Assembly (NCBI RefSeq): GCF_021650975.2
Contig: NZ_CP091285.1
Coordinates: 2,790,001 to 2,854,000, forward strand
Source: Flavobacterium jumunjinense
GTDB lineage: Bacteria; Bacteroidota; Bacteroidia; Flavobacteriales; Flavobacteriaceae
Direction: 5' to 3'
DNA length: 64,000 nt
Of the stretch, positions 57,487 to 64,000 are shown piece after piece. The translations under genes and the position numbers were made by a program. The notes beneath the pieces were generated by a model. It made no database searches and had not been told where the DNA came from. It saw only the letters and a list, made by a program, of their open reading frames with translations. Position 1 is the stretch's first letter, and each line of letters starts with the position of its first letter.

Positions 57487-58191
57487 TTATTCTGGTAATA
57501 ATTTAGTTACTATTTCACCTTTACTATTTTCCGCATGATTCCATTCCATTCCATCTTCCGAAATTTTCATTTTAATATATATTAAGCTTTCAGGAGCTAA
57601 TTCTCTTAACTTATTGGCTTCTACAATTACATTTAAATTCTCCAAAGCGTTTGTTTCATTATTAATGATCACTTTGGAAATAATGTTTCTTTCTATATTT
57701 TGAGTAAGAAGTGTTGGTGTAACTTGAATTTTTACACTTTTCTTAATGAGATTATGTTCTTTTGCTATACTAAAACATATTTCTCCTAATGCATTACTAT
57801 ATTTTAGTGTTAATTCTTTATAATTTTGTGGCGTCATATTTTTGATTAAAGCACTGCATTTTTCATTTATTTCAGTTTGAAAAAGACTTGCTACATTTCC
57901 CGCTACTCTTGAAATCCCTAATGTTCCTATAACTACTTTATAAATTGCAGGAACTAATTCATTATTGTTAATTGGTTCTATGGTTGGCGTTCCTTCATTA
58001 TCAATAACATTCATTCCTACAGGAATTGTCATTTCAATATCTTCAATACGCATTCTAGGTATCGAAAAATGTTTCAATAGATTATGATTAGCATATTGTT
58101 CTGCAATTTTTACAGTTTGTAAATCTGACAATACCCTAGCATTGGTTATACTTGACACAATGCTTCCTAAATATTCGTTTAAATTTGGCAT
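57487..58191 (-). CDS. DUF2589-related protein
   Basis: This 234-residue protein has no signal peptide. An N-terminal helix LGSIVSSITNARVLSDLQTVKIAEQ is followed by HFSIPRMRIEDIEMTIPVGM (41-60). Its P-x-h-RIE-D/E-h core matches LPALRIEEVIID of the neighbouring DUF2589 protein and sits at the same relative place, after an amphipathic helix. The central part (about 75-190) is beta and helix mixed, and the end is YIKMKISEDGMEWNHAENSKG. I take it as a diverged member or partner of the DUF2589 family. Function is unknown. Confidence 0.7.
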   Translation of the reverse strand: MPNLNEYLGSIVSSITNARVLSDLQTVKIAEQYANHNLLKHFSIPRMRIEDIEMTIPVGMNVIDNEGTPTIEPINNNELVPAIYKVVIGTLGISRVAGNVASLFQTEINEKCSALIKNMTPQNYKELTLKYSNALGEICFSIAKEHNLIKKSVKIQVTPTLLTQNIERNIISKVIINNETNALENLNVIVEANKLRELAPESLIYIKMKISEDGMEWNHAENSKGEIVTKLLPE

Positions 58192-58210
58192 GTTTACGTT
58201 TTTTAAATTA

Positions 58211-58234
58211 GATAGGTTGAATTAACAACCTATC
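58211..58234. promoter_or_regulatory. Inverted repeat between the DUF2589-type genes
   Basis: GATAGGTTG and CAACCTATC flank a 6-base centre. It lies after the DUF2589 gene and could be an attenuator or terminator, or an operator. The AGGTT/AACCT core recurs at 59052 and, as AGGGTT/AACCCT, at 59892. Confidence 0.5.
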
Positions 58235-58252
58235 TATAATTAATTAAATAGT

Positions 58253-58906
58253 TTATCCGTTTACACTTGCAATACTATCTTCAAGCATTGTTAATACTCT
58301 ATCAAGTCCTGCTGGAATTTCATCATTTACCGCTTTTACATGAACACCCATATTGTATGTTTTTTCAACAGTAGATCCACTGTTTGATGTTCTTTTGTAA
58401 GATGCAGATGCTTTAAAATTCACTACTTTGTAATTAATTCCTAATTCAGCAGATGCCGCAAATTCATCTGAAACATTAGAAGTTTCTGTAGATGTTAATT
58501 TGGCATTGAAATCGATAATAACTTCTTCAATTCGAAGTGCTGGAAGTGTTAATGTCGTTAAAAAAGGTACTTTAATAATCACATTGTTTTCTAGAAATTT
58601 ATTATTTATATCTAAAACAATTGTAGTTGCCTGCGCATCTGTAAAACCTTCATCTAATAAGGTTTGTTTGTCTTTTCCAAAATGTGGATTAGGTACAGAT
58701 TTATTGTATTCAAAATCTACATATCTCAATTTTTTTGGTAAAGGAGCGTTTGGTGTTGATGCAGGATCGTCTTCAAAACCTACAGATTGAATGAAATTAA
58801 CTTGTGCCATAGAGGCTGCGTTTTGTGCTTGAACAGCTGCTTGTAGTGGTCCGCCAATATAGACACTAAAGTCTAAACTGTTTAATTCTGCTACTAAATT
58901 TGCCAT
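58253..58906 (-). CDS. DUF2589 domain protein
   Basis: This 217-residue protein has no signal peptide or membrane helix. The family pattern is clear: LDFSVYIGGPLQAAVQAQ and ASMAQVNFIQSVGF (about 11-44), VDFEYNKS, then VPFLTTLTLPALRIEEVIIDFNAKL (113-137), FKASASYKR and YNMGVHVKAVND near the end. DUF2589 proteins have no known function. They usually come in small clusters of related genes, as here. It is first in a minus-strand operon of three and divergent from signalling cassette 2, whose regulator may control it. Confidence 0.82.
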   Translation of the reverse strand: MANLVAELNSLDFSVYIGGPLQAAVQAQNAASMAQVNFIQSVGFEDDPASTPNAPLPKKLRYVDFEYNKSVPNPHFGKDKQTLLDEGFTDAQATTIVLDINNKFLENNVIIKVPFLTTLTLPALRIEEVIIDFNAKLTSTETSNVSDEFAASAELGINYKVVNFKASASYKRTSNSGSTVEKTYNMGVHVKAVNDEIPAGLDRVLTMLEDSIASVNG

Positions 58907-59051
58907 AATATTGTTTTTTTTATAGTTTACCTACTCTTTGTTACAGTTTTCGGTTTCCCTGTTTTGATGTTTACAAAATTGAGAAACAACTGATAATGAA
59001 TTGATGAGCGTTTAACTTAAAGTAGAAGAGGGAAATAGGATGAAGTTTATT

Positions 59052-59140
59052 AGGTTTATCAACCTTATATGTTTTCTGAAAAAACTATTTTAATTATACA
59101 AGGGGAAAAATACCCTTTAAAAAAGAATGAAAATACCCTT
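59052..59140. promoter_or_regulatory. Candidate regulator sites between DUF2589 operon and cassette 2
   Basis: An inverted repeat AGGTT-TATC-AACCT (59052-59065) and two direct copies of AAAATACCCTT (59107-59117 and 59130-59140, 23 bases apart) lie in the 283-base divergent gap. No exact TAnnTTTG box is present, which fits activator control. The remaining gap is AT-rich without a gene. Confidence 0.5.
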
Positions 59141-59189
59141 ACAGAGTAACATTCATTTTTGTTTATTTGATTAAACAATTTTAAATATT

Positions 59190-59810
59190 ATGAAAAACAT
59201 TGTAGTACTATTAGCAAGCTTGTTCTTGTTTTCATGTTCAAATTCAGAAAGTGTTGAAATAGAACAAAAAGCACTAAAAACAGCAAGACCTAACACCTTA
59301 AAACAAGGTTTAGTTAATGAAATGATTCAGAATTACCGAAACAACCAATTGGCAACAATCAACAAAACAAAAATTGGAAATGATGCACATTCAATTTGGT
59401 TTGAATTAGAAACTTTGAAAAAATTTATAGCGGATGTAGAAAATGAAGCTAAAAAAAATGGAAATACATCGAGTAATGATTTAGGTATACGTTTCTATTA
59501 TGCAGCCTATCCAGAAAAAGAAAAATGGGAAAAAACAGGTTATGAAGAGCTATCTTTTTTGTTAAATAGTCCAATTACAGAACTTTACGAAAATAAACAT
59601 ACATTAATAATGATTCCAACTATTGATATTGAAGGAAAAAATGTAGATTTTAACCCAATAGATAAAAATACCTATAATGGTTTGCAAAATGTAGATAAGA
59701 ATGGTGAATATACTATAATGTCTAAAACAGCTACAAATAGTGATATAGCAGCTCAGAATCATGGTAGTTTGATTCCTCCAGCTGATCCTGATGTTGTAGA
59801 AGGTTTTTAA
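59190..59810 (+). CDS. AHSIWF-motif lipoprotein, unknown function (cassette 2)
   Basis: This 206-residue lipoprotein has its lipobox at LFSC (Cys16). The mature protein shows a helix LVNEMIQNYRNNQL (41-54), AHSIWFELETLKKFI (66-80), LGIRFYYAAYPE (98-109), HTLIMIPTID (137-146), DFNPIDKNTY and AQNHGSLIPPA (188-198), with EGF at the end. The next gene encodes a clear paralogue with the same blocks. I recognise no named domain. A terminator (59830-59866) separates the two, so this gene has its own transcript. It is probably periplasmic-facing and either a ligand-binding input or an output of the kinase downstream. Confidence 0.75.
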   Translation: MKNIVVLLASLFLFSCSNSESVEIEQKALKTARPNTLKQGLVNEMIQNYRNNQLATINKTKIGNDAHSIWFELETLKKFIADVENEAKKNGNTSSNDLGIRFYYAAYPEKEKWEKTGYEELSFLLNSPITELYENKHTLIMIPTIDIEGKNVDFNPIDKNTYNGLQNVDKNGEYTIMSKTATNSDIAAQNHGSLIPPADPDVVEGF

Positions 59811-59829
59811 AACTTTATGTACATAAATA

Positions 59830-59866
59830 CAAACGCATTCTTAAAATAAAGGATGCGTTTTTTATT
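59830..59866 (+). terminator. Terminator after the AHSIWF lipoprotein gene
   Basis: The stem AAACGCAT/ATGCGTTT with a loop of about 14 bases is followed by a T run. Confidence 0.75.
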
Positions 59867-59891
59867 AGTAATAAGTTGATATAAAATTAAT

Positions 59892-59907
59892 AGGGTTATT
59901 TAACCCT
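59892..59907. promoter_or_regulatory. Inverted repeat before the second AHSIWF gene
   Basis: AGGGTT-ATTT-AACCCT is a perfect 6-bp-arm inverted repeat, 98 bases before the start codon. It resembles the AGGTT/AACCT sites at 58211 and 59052. Confidence 0.5.
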
Positions 59908-60004
59908 GTTCGAAAACGTTTTTCAACTTTTAATAAAAAAAGTAAAGAGTTGTTTCTTTGTAAAGAATAAAAAAAGTAATTTCATAAACTAAAAAACAAA
60001 TAAT

Positions 60005-60739
60005 ATGATAACTGGACTTTTAATTGCCGTAGTAATTGCCTTTGGAGCTTATATCTATAAGTTTCCACCTAAAAAATCAACTTCTACACCAACAGCTAAT
60101 CCTGATAAAATATGCATGGATTATAGTGCTAATCCTATGAATGATTTAGCTGTAGATTTAGTTCATACGATGGTAAAAGGATATCAAGAAAAACAATTAA
60201 GATGTATAAATACACATCCTAGCACACTAACTAATAATGATGCTCATTCAATTTGGTTTGATTTAGAGACTGTAAAGAGATTTGTTTATCACATTGAAAG
60301 AACGTCGAAAAAAACAGCAGCGCCATATGGAAAAATAATTGATAGTAAAGATTTAGGCATACGAATTTATTACGCTACCTATCCTGAAGCAAAAACTTGG
60401 GAGAGTCAGTTTAAAGATTTAGTTCTTTTTCTGAAAGATCCATTGCAAAAACAGTATGGGAATTTGCATACATTAGTAATGATTCCTACTATAAAAGTTG
60501 AAAACAGAATGGTTGATTTTAACCCTTTAGATTATACAACTTATGCACATGGGCTTTTTGATATGCCAGGATATGTTGTTACAAATACTATTTCTACAAC
60601 ACAGCGAACTGCTGCATTAACTGGAAAGTCTGCAGATAATGATCCAAATAATCCTAGTAATTTAATTGGTGCACAAAATCATGGAAACTTGATACCGCCA
60701 GCTACTTCAAATGGAGATGAGGGTTTTTTTATTCCATAA
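60005..60739 (+). CDS. AHSIWF-motif membrane-anchored protein (cassette 2)
   Basis: This 244-residue protein has one N-terminal membrane helix (1-18, MITGLLIAVVIAFGAYIY) and the rest outside the cytoplasm. It has the same blocks as the preceding lipoprotein: AHSIWFDLETVKRFV (80-94), LGIRIYYATYPE (118-129), HTLVMIPTI (155-163), DFNPLDYTTY (171-180), AQNHGNLIPPA (223-233) and EGFF at the end. It has longer linkers and two extra cysteines near 37 and 67. It starts a tight run of four genes with the membrane protein, kinase and regulator (3-base gap to the next). Function is unknown. A sensor role is inferred. Confidence 0.75.
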   Translation: MITGLLIAVVIAFGAYIYKFPPKKSTSTPTANPDKICMDYSANPMNDLAVDLVHTMVKGYQEKQLRCINTHPSTLTNNDAHSIWFDLETVKRFVYHIERTSKKTAAPYGKIIDSKDLGIRIYYATYPEAKTWESQFKDLVLFLKDPLQKQYGNLHTLVMIPTIKVENRMVDFNPLDYTTYAHGLFDMPGYVVTNTISTTQRTAALTGKSADNDPNNPSNLIGAQNHGNLIPPATSNGDEGFFIP

Positions 60740-60742
60740 TAA

Positions 60743-61390
60743 ATGTTAAAAAATTATCCACTTATAGTTAATTTGCAATTATGGTTAGAATTAATTACTG
60801 CTATAATTGCAATTATCTACTATCCAAAAAACAGGGATTGCTTTTGGAAATTATTTGTCTTTTACGTTGTTATAATCGCTGTTTTTGACAATTTTAGTAA
60901 TCAAATTTCAAATTTATTACATTTAAAAAAGGCAATATTATATGCATTTTGTATTATTCCATTACAGTATTTGTTCTTTTTCTGGCTCTATTCAATTAAG
61001 TCTTTGAAAAATAAAAAACTATTTTTCATTTTTACTACCTTATATTTATTGTCATTTATTCCAATTGAACTCTATTTTAAGTCATTTGATATAGTATACT
61101 CATTTAATATGACAGTTGGGACACTTTTACTTATGATATTAGTTTTTTTAGAATTTCGGAAACAAATTCAAAATGATGACATATTACAGTTTTGGAAAAA
61201 TAAAATGTTCTATATAAATATTGGGATAATGCTTTTCTATGTAGGTACTTTGCCTTTCTTTGGATTATATAATTTAATTGTAAAAGAACCTTCTATTTGG
61301 AATGCTTATTATCTTTATTTTTTAATTTCTAATTGTTTAATGTATTTACTTTTTACTGCTTCGTTTATATGGGGAAAACCGAAATTATAG
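60743..61390 (+). CDS. Integral membrane protein of signalling cassette 2
   Basis: This 215-residue protein has about seven transmembrane helices and no named domain. MFYINIGIMLFYVGTLPFF near 155-173 matches FYYINLGILIYLFGS in the membrane protein of cassette 1 (25620-26255), and overall length and helix layout agree. It overlaps the kinase gene, so the pair is translationally coupled. It is likely the membrane input module shared by both cassettes. Confidence 0.72.
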   Translation: MLKNYPLIVNLQLWLELITAIIAIIYYPKNRDCFWKLFVFYVVIIAVFDNFSNQISNLLHLKKAILYAFCIIPLQYLFFFWLYSIKSLKNKKLFFIFTTLYLLSFIPIELYFKSFDIVYSFNMTVGTLLLMILVFLEFRKQIQNDDILQFWKNKMFYINIGIMLFYVGTLPFFGLYNLIVKEPSIWNAYYLYFLISNCLMYLLFTASFIWGKPKL

Positions 61391-62145
61391 TTACTATTAT
61401 TCTTTTTAACTTATTTTTTATTTTATTCATTGTTGGTATCATCGCTTTTATCAAACAATATAAAGTAAAAAAGAACGAACATGAAGTGAATCTATTAAAT
61501 AAGGAGAGGGAACATCAAAGAGAATTGTTAGCTACGCAATTAGAGATTCAAACCCAAACAATGCAATATATTGGTAGAGAAATTCACGATAATATTGGTC
61601 AGAAGTTAACTTTAGCGAGTTTATATACGCAACAATTAGCCTATGAAAACAAAGCTCCTCAAGTGAATGAAAGTATTGAAAATATTAGTACAATTATTAA
61701 TGATTCGCTATCTGAATTAAGGCAACTGTCTAAGTCTTTAACAGATGATAGTATTGAAAAAAGTACCATTCGAGAGTTATTAGAGAAAGAATGTCAGAAA
61801 GTACACGAATTAAGAAAATGTAATGTTCTTTTTGTATGTAACACTACAATAAATAGTGCTTCCTATCAGACAAAAAGTATTGTATTACGAATTACACAAG
61901 AGTTTATACAAAATAGTATTAAGCACGCTAAATGCGATACTATTACGGTTACATTGGAAAGAAATGAGAGCAAATATGTATTGGTTTTATTAGATGATGG
62001 TAAAGGATTTAATATACATGAAACAAAATCAAATGGTATTGGCTTACTTAATATGAAAAAAAGAGCAGAAATGATTGGTGGAAAATACTACTTGGAAAGT
62101 AACCCAACAATAGGAACAAAATTAACGATAGAAATACCTTTATAA
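61369..62145 (+). CDS. Sensor histidine kinase, HisKA_3 type (cassette 2)
   Basis: I start at ATG 61369 (258 residues, MGKTEIIVTIILFNLFF), which leaves a 22-base overlap with the membrane protein gene. An ATG at 61333 would add 12 residues and lengthen the overlap to 58 bases. One membrane helix (about 6-28) and a coiled coil (30-68) are followed by HisKA_3 with IGREIHDNIGQKL (His73). The HATPase domain has ITQEFIQNSIKHAK, DDGKGFN and GIGLLNMKKRAEMIGG. It is the paralogue of the kinase at 26252 and the partner of the regulator that follows 1 base later. Confidence 0.9.
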   Translation: MGKTEIIVTIILFNLFFILFIVGIIAFIKQYKVKKNEHEVNLLNKEREHQRELLATQLEIQTQTMQYIGREIHDNIGQKLTLASLYTQQLAYENKAPQVNESIENISTIINDSLSELRQLSKSLTDDSIEKSTIRELLEKECQKVHELRKCNVLFVCNTTINSASYQTKSIVLRITQEFIQNSIKHAKCDTITVTLERNESKYVLVLLDDGKGFNIHETKSNGIGLLNMKKRAEMIGGKYYLESNPTIGTKLTIEIPL

Positions 62146-62146
62146 A

Positions 62147-62791
62147 ATGAAAAACTCAATTGTGATTGTAGACGATCATGTTTTAATAGCCAATGCACTA
62201 AGTAGTATTATATCTAATTTTGAACAATTTGAAGTTTTGTATGTATGTGAAAATGGTTTAGAATTGCAAAATAAATTCAAACAAGATGAAGCGATACCAG
62301 GTATTGTTTTACTTGATATTAGTATGCCTGTAATGGATGGATTTGAAACTGCAAAATGGCTAAAAAGTGATTATCCGAATGTGTTGGTTATGGCTTTAAG
62401 TATGCAAGATGACGAGCAAAGTTTAATCAAAATGATAAAAAACGGAGCAAAGGGTTATATGTTGAAGAATGTGCATCCGAAAGAACTAGAAAATGCCTTG
62501 CTTAAAATTCTAAAGAATGGACAGTTTTTTCCAGAATGGGCAACAAGTAAAGTACTTTCTACATTGAATGATGATTATACTGGGTTTTCCAATGGAATTA
62601 AAATTTCTGACAGAGAAAAAGAGTTTTTAAAATATACGGTTACCGAAATGAACTATAAAGAAATTAGTGAGAAAATGTTTTGTAGTCCAAGAACGGTAGA
62701 AAATTACAGAGATAGTTTGTTTGAAAAACTGGAATTAAAAACAAGAGTAGGACTTGCAGTTTATGCTATTAAAAACGGATATGATGTATAA
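62147..62791 (+). CDS. NarL/LuxR-type response regulator (cassette 2)
   Basis: This 214-residue regulator has a receiver domain (4-122) with DDH at 9-11, phosphoacceptor Asp57 in IVLLDISMP and Lys in GYMLKNVHP. The LuxR helix-turn-helix (about 148-210) has ISDREKEFLKYTVTEMNYKEISEKMFCSPRTVENYRDSLFEKL. Likely targets are the cassette itself and the divergent DUF2589 operon, where AGGTT/AACCT inverted repeats occur three times within 1.7 kb. That assignment is inference. Confidence 0.92.
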   Translation: MKNSIVIVDDHVLIANALSSIISNFEQFEVLYVCENGLELQNKFKQDEAIPGIVLLDISMPVMDGFETAKWLKSDYPNVLVMALSMQDDEQSLIKMIKNGAKGYMLKNVHPKELENALLKILKNGQFFPEWATSKVLSTLNDDYTGFSNGIKISDREKEFLKYTVTEMNYKEISEKMFCSPRTVENYRDSLFEKLELKTRVGLAVYAIKNGYDV

Positions 62792-62800
62792 AAAATGAAG

Positions 62801-62972
62801 TAATAATACCATTTATCACTTGAATTTACTGTAACAAAACGCCCTTTTTTCCTCGATATTTCAATATAAAATAAAAACGTAACGATGCTATGCTTTGATT
62901 TTCTATTTTATATCAAGAAAAAAATCATCATTTTCTTTCACAGTAAATTCAAATCATAACTGGTATAATATA
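62801..62972. repeat. Palindromic element of about 170 bp, MITE-like
   Basis: The left end (62801-62835) contains TTGAATTTACTGT, and the right end (about 62938-62972) contains ACAGTAAATTCAA. The two 34-base arms are complementary at about 26-27 positions, including GGTAT/ATACC further out. An inner pair, TATAAAATAAAA with TTCTATTTTATA, continues the symmetry. The element has no ORF. It could be a miniature inverted-repeat transposon or a large structured RNA. Confidence 0.6.
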
Positions 62973-62974
62973 AA

Positions 62975-63014
62975 AAAACACCGTTTGGAATATTTTTCTA
63001 AACGGTGTTTTGTT
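62975..63014 (-). terminator. Terminator of the FtsX-like permease gene
   Basis: The stem AAACACCGTTT/AAACGGTGTTT with a 13-base loop and a T run on the minus strand lies 12 bases after the gene's stop. Confidence 0.85.
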
Positions 63015-63025
63015 TTATGATAGTT

Positions 63026-64000
63026 TTAAAATTTCCATGATTTTATTAACCATTTGTATATTAATTCGTTTACTATAAAATAAATTATGATTGGAATAAT
63101 AAGCATTAATGTAAATAAAAGCGGTGTTAAAAAAGGTGATAATAGTCCGTTTGCAATGTCTGATTGGCTCAAATAATATTGTCCAATTGACAAGAATAAT
63201 AGAGAAATTGAAATTAAAATTGCTACTATAATTCCGAACTTAATACTTACTTTTTTAACCATTTCTCTTGGAGAATAACCTAAGCAATATTTGATAGATA
63301 TTGCTTCTTGTTGCTCTAAAAATTGCATTTTTATATAATTGATTATCATGAAAACGCAAAGTAAGAAAATAAACAAACCAATAATTCCAATAACGCGTAG
63401 GACTAAGAAAAGTTTTCCTTTAATCTTTGCAGAACGTAATGATTCCTGATTAGATTCATATCCTTTTTTGCTCATTTTTGCAATTAAATCCTGATCTGTA
63501 GCGTCGTTTACATTCACTAAAACTCTTGTAAATATAGTATCTTTGCTTTTTGATAAGCCTTGACTAGCATTTATTGAGTCTAAAAATTTTTTGGGCACTA
63601 AAACCGAATGAATTCTATCTGACAAACCAACTAATCGTCCTCTATATTTTAGATTCTTGTCCTTTAGCGTGATATTGATGTTAACTTCAATTCTTTTGGC
63701 AAAGTCTTCTGTAATTTGTGGTAAACCCTGATTTAAAGCAAATCCATAGTTGTATAAATTGAGATATTCTCTAGAGATAATAATAGGAATTGTATTGTCT
63801 TCTACTTTAAAATCGGAAAGGTCTTTAATATCAATTGCTTCGTCATCAACAGCTTCAAGATACATGTCGGTATAAAATGGAATAAAATCACCACCATCAG
63901 CAGAAACTCTAAAATCATTTGAAACAATTGGATGAATAGCTTTAACTTCTTTCCAGGTTTTGAGCTCTTTAATGTCTTTTGAGTTGAAACCAATAAGTTC
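63026..64000 (-). CDS. FtsX-like ABC transporter permease (N-terminus cut by window edge)
   Basis: The minus-strand frame stays open to the window edge: 45 codons precede the first internal ATG (63865) and fit the protein, with ELIGFNSKDIKELKTWKEVK at the edge. The visible 324 residues hold a large extracytoplasmic MacB-like domain (about 1-190) with VNVNDATDQDLIAKM near its end. Four hydrophobic segments follow (about 195-320) around the FtsX block INYIKMQFLEQQEAISIKYCLGYSPREMVKK. This block is the part that contacts the ATPase. The substrate is unknown, and the ATPase gene must lie outside the window. Confidence 0.82.
   Translation of the reverse strand, partial: ELIGFNSKDIKELKTWKEVKAIHPIVSNDFRVSADGGDFIPFYTDMYLEAVDDEAIDIKDLSDFKVEDNTIPIIISREYLNLYNYGFALNQGLPQITEDFAKRIEVNINITLKDKNLKYRGRLVGLSDRIHSVLVPKKFLDSINASQGLSKSKDTIFTRVLVNVNDATDQDLIAKMSKKGYESNQESLRSAKIKGKLFLVLRVIGIIGLFIFLLCVFMIINYIKMQFLEQQEAISIKYCLGYSPREMVKKVSIKFGIIVAILISISLLFLSIGQYYLSQSDIANGLLSPFLTPLLFTLMLIIPIIIYFIVNELIYKWLIKSWKF

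Noticed and set aside
63802..63993. A 63-codon minus-strand ORF at the right edge
   Set aside because: It is out of frame. The permease frame continues open to the window edge and fits the protein.

Overview
The window comes from a low-GC member of the Bacteroidetes, most likely Flavobacterium or a close relative. This rests on the 16S rRNA sequence, TAnnTTTG-type promoters sitting just upstream of start codons, type IX secretion (T9SS) sorting domains, TonB-dependent receptors, DUF4252 genes and SprB-type repeats. It reads as chromosome. I see no integrase, transposase or CRISPR array.

Left part (1-12.6 kb): the 3' end of a cobalamin riboswitch leads into a BtuB-type receptor, a second TonB-dependent receptor and a beta-propeller lipoprotein resembling Bacteroides BtuG. 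An S41 peptidase lipoprotein, an ECF sigma factor operon with two DUF4252 proteins, and a stable RNA cluster of six tRNA-Lys and one tRNA-Leu follow. Then come aroK, a phosphoribosyltransferase, a TPMT-type methyltransferase, an S4 (Hsp15-like) protein and an FKBP-like lipoprotein. Housekeeping block (12.6-20.6 kb): split transketolase, tgt, an LptF/LptG permease, a DMT transporter, accA and dnaB.

Accessory and surface part (20.7-41.8 kb): a secreted Tat-type protein, a 1012-residue SprB-repeat T9SS protein and a tail-collar protein. A four-gene signalling cassette follows (small protein, membrane protein, histidine kinase, NarL-type regulator). Next are a conserved GATase-like protein, a TPR histidine kinase with a LytTR regulator, a LamG-T9SS protein, an AraC regulator, a 1911-residue Ig-repeat adhesin and an outer-membrane barrel. 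A near-identical 26-bp element lies in front of both the LamG gene and the araC gene, and a 21-bp-spaced direct repeat lies in front of the adhesin. Together these suggest a cascade from LytTR to AraC to adhesin. The block ends in a small graveyard holding a broken rlmF copy and a broken LamG-T9SS gene, next to an intact rlmF.

Translation and rRNA part (42-52 kb): thrS-infC-rpmI-rplT on the minus strand, with infC apparently starting at ATA, then a complete rRNA operon (16S, tRNA-Ile, tRNA-Ala, 23S, 5S) behind three tandem promoters.

Right part (52-64 kb): ndk, a GlcD-type FAD oxidase, a small conserved-looking protein, an AEC transporter and meaB. A three-gene operon with a DUF2589 protein lies divergent from a second copy of the signalling cassette: two paralogous AHSIWF-motif proteins, a membrane protein, a histidine kinase and a NarL-type regulator. 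A palindromic element and a truncated FtsX-like permease close the window. The two paralogous cassettes are the best candidate for an undescribed system.
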